Notes under the pieces: generated by a model | Database searches by the model: none | The model's input: only the letters and a program-made list of their open reading frames with translations | What the model was told of the DNA's origin: nothing | Position numbers and translations under genes: made by a program | Source of the DNA: Chloroflexota bacterium | GTDB lineage: Bacteria > Chloroflexota > Dehalococcoidia > Lucifugimonadales > JADFKI01 | DNA length: 24,148 bases | Reading direction: 5' to 3' | Assembly: GCA_024648655.1 (NCBI GenBank) | Contig: JAGGDZ010000138.1 | Coordinates: forward strand, 1-24,148 | Shown: positions 21,084-24,148 of the stretch, one piece after another | Position numbering within the stretch: the first letter of the stretch is position 1 | How the letters are laid out: the number at the start of each line of letters is the position of its first letter

Positions 21084-21179
21084 GGGCCGAGAGGTACGGA
21101 TATACCCCGGATGCGACGATTCTTAGCCCCAAACAGCCGCGAACCGCTCTGAATTTCGGAATATCAACACACCCTAGTT

Positions 21180-21197
21180 AGTTGCGCGCGCGCAACT
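21180..21197. promoter_or_regulatory. 18-bp perfect palindrome AGTTGCGCGCGCGCAACT
   Basis: Every base pairs with its mirror, with no spacer. The centre is about 66 bp before the predicted start of the kinase transcript, a usual position for an activator site. The inner 12 bases alternate purine and pyrimidine. The rest of the 319-base gap between the two regulators (20968-21286) holds the REP-like element and the candidate promoter. Confidence 0.5.
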
Positions 21198-21219
21198 TGC
21201 TCTCCTGCATAATCGAAAA

Positions 21220-21248
21220 TCGACCTCGTTACGAAGCCGTAGTATCAT
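21220..21248 (+). promoter_or_regulatory. Candidate promoter of the histidine kinase gene
   Basis: TCGACC (21220-21225), 17 bp, TATCAT (21243-21248). The start would be near 21255, 32 bases before the ATG at 21287. The gene has no obvious Shine-Dalgarno. Confidence 0.35.
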
Positions 21249-21286
21249 GAACTGCCAATACACGTTGATGAAGATATAGCCTCAAA

Positions 21287-22276
21287 ATGCCGCGCGACCT
21301 ATCCCCACAATTCATAGCGAAGGCGCTAGGGCTGCTCATACTTGCCGCTGCCGCAGCCTGCTTCGCGCTCGCTCCCCTTATCGGGGAAGCCTTGTTTGCC
21401 AGCATGTGGGGCGTCGAGCCGCTCACATACATCGGCGCGGCACTCCTCGCAATAGGCTTGGCAATACTGCTCCTCGCCTTCGCGCTGCCCCAGATGACGA
21501 GCAAATATACCGGCGGAAGCCAAAGGCACGCGCAGGACTGGAGTAGCGTAACCCAGCAGTATTTCGAGCTGTTCGACCACGACCTCGGCAGACCTTTGCG
21601 ACGCATACTTGGAAAGGAGCGCGAGCTTCGCGCCTACCTCCGCGCATCCGAGAACGGCGCAAACAACGAAGAAGTGGTCGAGTTGCTTGACGAAATCGAA
21701 ATGCAGGCGCCCAACTTTCGCCTCATGATGTCCAACATCCGCGTACTTATCCAACTCGAGGCCCCCGACGCCTCCTTCGAGCCTCAGCCGGTCGAGGTAT
21801 CTGCAGTGGTGCGCCGCATCATCGACCGCTACAACCCCGTCGCCGACGAAGCAAGCAAGTCCATAACATGGTGGGCGGACCCGCCCGAATTCGGAATCGT
21901 CTATTCGGACAGCGCCGCTATCGAGCATATCGTAACCAACCTTGTAGATAACGCCATCCGATTCGCGCGCTCTCAGGTCGAAGTCGGTCTCACCCGCGAA
22001 GACTCCCACTTCTCCATACACGTCTGGGATGACGGCGAAGGCGTTGCGGCTCACTATCGGCCCCATGTCTTTGATCGTGGATGGACTCCGGCCGTTGCCC
22101 GGCGCGAGGAAAAGACAAGCTCAGGTCTAGGCCTCTACATCGCCCACACACTCTCTACCCGCTACGGTGGCAACCTCACCATCGAAAGCGCCACATCCAC
22201 AGGTCCCGACGACCATACCGCCTTCGTCCTGACATTGCCCTCCTTCACCGCGCCAAAAGTTGCCGCAGCGCGATAG
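21287..22276 (+). CDS. Membrane sensor histidine kinase
   Basis: The 329-aa protein starts with two hydrophobic helices (about residues 12-37 and 45-68) joined by a loop of roughly ten residues. There is no extracellular sensor domain, no PAS and no clear HAMP. The phospho-acceptor helix has H98 in ELFDHDLGRPLRRI. The ATPase domain carries the N-box TNLVDNAIRFA (N222), G1 DDGEGV (248-253), the F-box VFDRGW and G2 GLGLYIA (280-286). It is therefore an intact HATPase kinase of the small, intramembrane-sensing style. It follows its likely partner regulator by 319 bases, with a candidate promoter of its own. The lipoprotein gene starts 153 bases downstream. Confidence 0.92.
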   Translation: MPRDLSPQFIAKALGLLILAAAAACFALAPLIGEALFASMWGVEPLTYIGAALLAIGLAILLLAFALPQMTSKYTGGSQRHAQDWSSVTQQYFELFDHDLGRPLRRILGKERELRAYLRASENGANNEEVVELLDEIEMQAPNFRLMMSNIRVLIQLEAPDASFEPQPVEVSAVVRRIIDRYNPVADEASKSITWWADPPEFGIVYSDSAAIEHIVTNLVDNAIRFARSQVEVGLTREDSHFSIHVWDDGEGVAAHYRPHVFDRGWTPAVARREEKTSSGLGLYIAHTLSTRYGGNLTIESATSTGPDDHTAFVLTLPSFTAPKVAAAR

Positions 22277-22429
22277 AATTCCCCTGACAAGCGATCCGCA
22301 AAGTGCGTTAGACTAGAATTACTTGAGTATTTCGGCGACCATCTACGGTGCATTATCGCCCATCCGTCACTACATTCACAAAGCCCTGCCGGGTGTGTCG
22401 GACAGCCCGGACACTCGGAGACAACCTCC

Positions 22430-23194
22430 TTGACGCTTCTCATCGGTAAACTCGGCACATTTATGATACTGCTTCTTGCGATGACGTTAGCGGCAATAAC
22501 CCTCGCCTGCGTTACGGCAGTTCCACGCACGGTCGATACGCCCGCGGCGACCGCAACTCCGATCCCCACACCTACGCCCCCACCCACGCCGACCCCACCC
22601 CCCACAAGCACGCCGCAACCAAGCCCAACGCCCACCGTCGTGATAGAAGGATTGCTGGATGTGCGAGGCCCAGATGACCATGCGGCAGTCCATGCCGACA
22701 GAGTAGTAGTTCACGGCTACGTGCGCCCCGACACTGCCGTGCAAATCAATAGAGAGCAGGCAGATGTGGACGAAACCGGGCGCTTCAGCCAGGTAGTTGA
22801 CCTCTCTCCGGGCGTTAATACAATAACCGTCAACGCAGAGTCGGAAGACGGCGCGACCGAAACCACGAGCCTCTCAGTCGTCTCCCTACTCCTTCCGCCT
22901 CAGCCCTTTTTCCTTATAATTACCGAGCCGGAAGACCAGAGCTTCGTAACACACCCTATAATTCCACTGATTGGGCGCACCACCGCGGGAACCGCAGTGA
23001 CCATCCAGGGAGTCGCAGTCCCCGTTGACATTTCGGGTGTCTTTTCCACCACAGTAACCCTCGAACCGGGCCCCAACCTCATTGAAGTGCAGGGCACCAG
23101 CACAGAAGGAGAAGAGCTTAGCGCACTCGTAGCCGTAATCTACCGCGCGTCTTTTTCCGCTCCAGCAACACCACCATCGCTCCCATCCCAATAG
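22430..23194 (+). CDS. Secreted lipoprotein with Thr/Pro stalk and two Ig-like (glucodextranase-B-like) domains
   Basis: A 254-aa protein. The N-terminal signal peptide ends in the lipobox ITLAC with C27. A Thr/Pro-rich stalk (about 36-70, repeated PTPTPPPTPTPPPT) follows, then two tandem beta domains of about 80 residues. Each has a 'V.G...P...V.IN...V.VD..G.FS..V.L.PG.N.I.V.A' pattern: first VHGYVRPDTAVQINREQADV, then LIGRTTAGTAVTIQGVAVPV. Such domains occur in surface proteins and sugar-binding enzymes; no catalytic domain is present. The start is TTG 22430, with GGAG nine bases upstream. It sits just after the kinase gene and could be part of its signal input, which is a guess from position. 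Confidence 0.85.
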   Translation: MTLLIGKLGTFMILLLAMTLAAITLACVTAVPRTVDTPAATATPIPTPTPPPTPTPPPTSTPQPSPTPTVVIEGLLDVRGPDDHAAVHADRVVVHGYVRPDTAVQINREQADVDETGRFSQVVDLSPGVNTITVNAESEDGATETTSLSVVSLLLPPQPFFLIITEPEDQSFVTHPIIPLIGRTTAGTAVTIQGVAVPVDISGVFSTTVTLEPGPNLIEVQGTSTEGEELSALVAVIYRASFSAPATPPSLPSQ

Positions 23195-23371
23195 GCGAGA
23201 ACGATCCCAACAACAGATCGTCAACAACACGTCCCACCCCCTAGGACAAATAGTTGGGGATATGCCTACCGAATGAGTGGTGAATTATCCTCAGCCCTTC
23301 TGCCGCAAATTCACCGCCGCAATTCATCAATTCTATGCTATACTGCCATTCAAGTATTCTTTATTTAGTCG

Positions 23372-23415
23372 CAGCGTGTACGCTGTATTTGCTTGCCACA
23401 GCATTCCTTGCTGTG
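23372..23415. promoter_or_regulatory. Two adjacent dyads upstream of the dGTPase gene
   Basis: CAGCGTGTACGCTG (23372-23385) and CACAGCA-TTCCT-TGCTGTG (23397-23415, 7-bp stem, 5-base loop) lie in a row, ending 33 bases before the ATG at 23449. A TATACT (23339-23344) upstream could be a -10 box but lacks a good -35. The rest of the 254-base spacer (23195-23448) shows nothing else. Confidence 0.45.
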
Positions 23416-23448
23416 TTTGCTTACGGATAGCATTTAGTTGGGACGCAA

Positions 23449-24148
23449 ATGGCATTAGAGAGCAGCGTTACGCAAGACGATGTCCCAATTACGGCGAGTA
23501 GTCGCCCATATGTCCGCCACCGCCTTGAACAACGCGAGCAGCTCCTCTCCCCGTTCGCCGCAAAGTCCGCCCACTCCGCCGGGCGCGCCGAAACTGAAAC
23601 ACCCTCCGACATCCGCACAGAATACCAGCGCGACCGCGACCGCATCATCCACAGCAAGGCATTCCGCCGTCTCAAGCACAAAACCCAAGTCTTCATTGCG
23701 CCCCTCGGCGACCACTATGTTACCCGCCTCACCCACACCCTCGAAGTCAGCCAGATTGCTCGCACCATCGCGCGCGCCCTCAACCTCAACGAAGACCTCA
23801 CTGAGGCTATCGCGCTCGGACACGACCTGGGGCATACTCCCTTCGGGCACATCGGAGAAGACGAACTTGATAAGATTCTCCCCTGCGGATTCAGGCATAG
23901 CCGCCAGAGCCTGAACATCGTCGAGCGCGTTGAACGCGAGGGGCGCGGCCTTAACCTGACTTGGGAAGTCCGACAGGGCATCCTGAACCATTCGAAGCCG
24001 CGCGGAGACTTCCTCGCAGCCCTCGACGACGACATCACTCTGGAAGCGCAGATTGTCCGCATCTCAGACGCCGTGGCATACATCAACCACGACCTCGCCG
24101 ACGCCTTCCGCGCGGGCTTACTCTCCGACGACAGCCTCCCCGCGTCAG
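23449..24148 (+). CDS. dgt: Deoxyguanosinetriphosphate triphosphohydrolase-like protein, partial (C-terminus outside window)
   Basis: An HD-domain enzyme that hydrolyses dGTP or other dNTPs to the nucleoside and triphosphate. The first 233 codons are present and the frame is open to the edge. The N-terminal RLEQREQLLSPFAAKSAHSA and RTEYQRDRDRIIHSKAFRRL are diagnostic of the dGTPase type 2 group. H96 in RLTHTLEV and H125-D126 in ALGHDLGHTPFGHIGED form the metal site; ISDAVAYINHDLADAF contributes the later aspartate. The start is ATG 23449, five bases after GGGA. Other frames overlap this region but lack motifs. In many bacteria this gene precedes dnaG and rpoD; the downstream side is not visible here. 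Confidence 0.95.
   Translation, partial: MALESSVTQDDVPITASSRPYVRHRLEQREQLLSPFAAKSAHSAGRAETETPSDIRTEYQRDRDRIIHSKAFRRLKHKTQVFIAPLGDHYVTRLTHTLEVSQIARTIARALNLNEDLTEAIALGHDLGHTPFGHIGEDELDKILPCGFRHSRQSLNIVERVEREGRGLNLTWEVRQGILNHSKPRGDFLAALDDDITLEAQIVRISDAVAYINHDLADAFRAGLLSDDSLPAS

Noticed and set aside
22560..22636. CCCAC-rich stretch as a possible DNA repeat or CRISPR-like array
   Set aside because: It encodes the Thr/Pro stalk of the lipoprotein in frame, so the repetition is explained by protein composition.
23480..23914. 144-codon + strand frame at the right end, and a 178-codon - strand frame over 23455-23991
   Set aside because: The true frame begins at 23449 and carries the dGTPase HD motifs through to the edge; the others are Ser/Thr/Pro- or Asp/Val-rich shadows.

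Overview
The window is about 24 kb of a GC-rich bacterial chromosome with compact gene spacing and many TTG starts. I place it tentatively in Chloroflexota, perhaps the Dehalococcoidia/SAR202 side. The basis is a Ycf45/SpoIIIAA-like ATPase with a C-terminal R3H domain, a lipoprotein with a Thr/Pro-rich stalk, two DUF502 membrane proteins and a long-form hibernation factor. This is recognition by eye, with no marker gene or database search behind it. I see no rRNA, tRNA, CRISPR array, insertion sequence or clear Rho-independent terminator.

Layout. Positions 1-600 hold the start of a LolD/MacB-type ABC ATPase (-), overlapped by a frame-broken BrnT-like toxin remnant. Next is hpf (-), divergent from a very tight + strand run (1589-6204): thrC, folE, a BioF2/FemAB-like acyltransferase, a GT4 glycosyltransferase and a DUF502 protein. 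A double-GNAT acetyltransferase (-) converges on that run. It is followed by a PIG-L/LmbE deacetylase and a PHP-type phosphatase (+).

From 13284 down to 8880 lies a - strand operon: pdxS, pdxT, the Ycf45-like ATPase, tmk and a PPOX-fold protein. It is led by a good sigma70-type promoter. A small CxxC protein (+) separates it from modABC (-), the molybdate importer. A TPR protein (+), an LDH2-family dehydrogenase (-), a decayed mgtE fragment (-), a small unknown gene (-) and a second DUF502 gene (-) follow. The right end (+) carries a response regulator, a histidine kinase, an Ig-like lipoprotein and the first 233 codons of a dGTPase.

How the genes work together. PdxST makes pyridoxal phosphate, which threonine synthase uses. 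FolE starts folate or tetrahydropterin synthesis, Tmk makes dTDP and the dGTPase degrades dNTPs. ModABC takes up molybdate. The response regulator and kinase form a two-component pair, and the secreted lipoprotein just downstream may belong with it. A GT4 enzyme with MshA-like motifs, an MshD-like double GNAT and a PIG-L deacetylase lie within 4 kb. These resemble three of the four classes used for mycothiol-type thiols, but the ligase is absent here.

The most distinctive non-coding pattern is short tandem duplications of 10-18 bp in many spacers, one also inside the mgtE remnant. Other signals are a 9-bp motif flanking the deacetylase gene, an 18-bp perfect palindrome upstream of the kinase gene, and a possible 10-residue leader peptide overlapping the response-regulator start.
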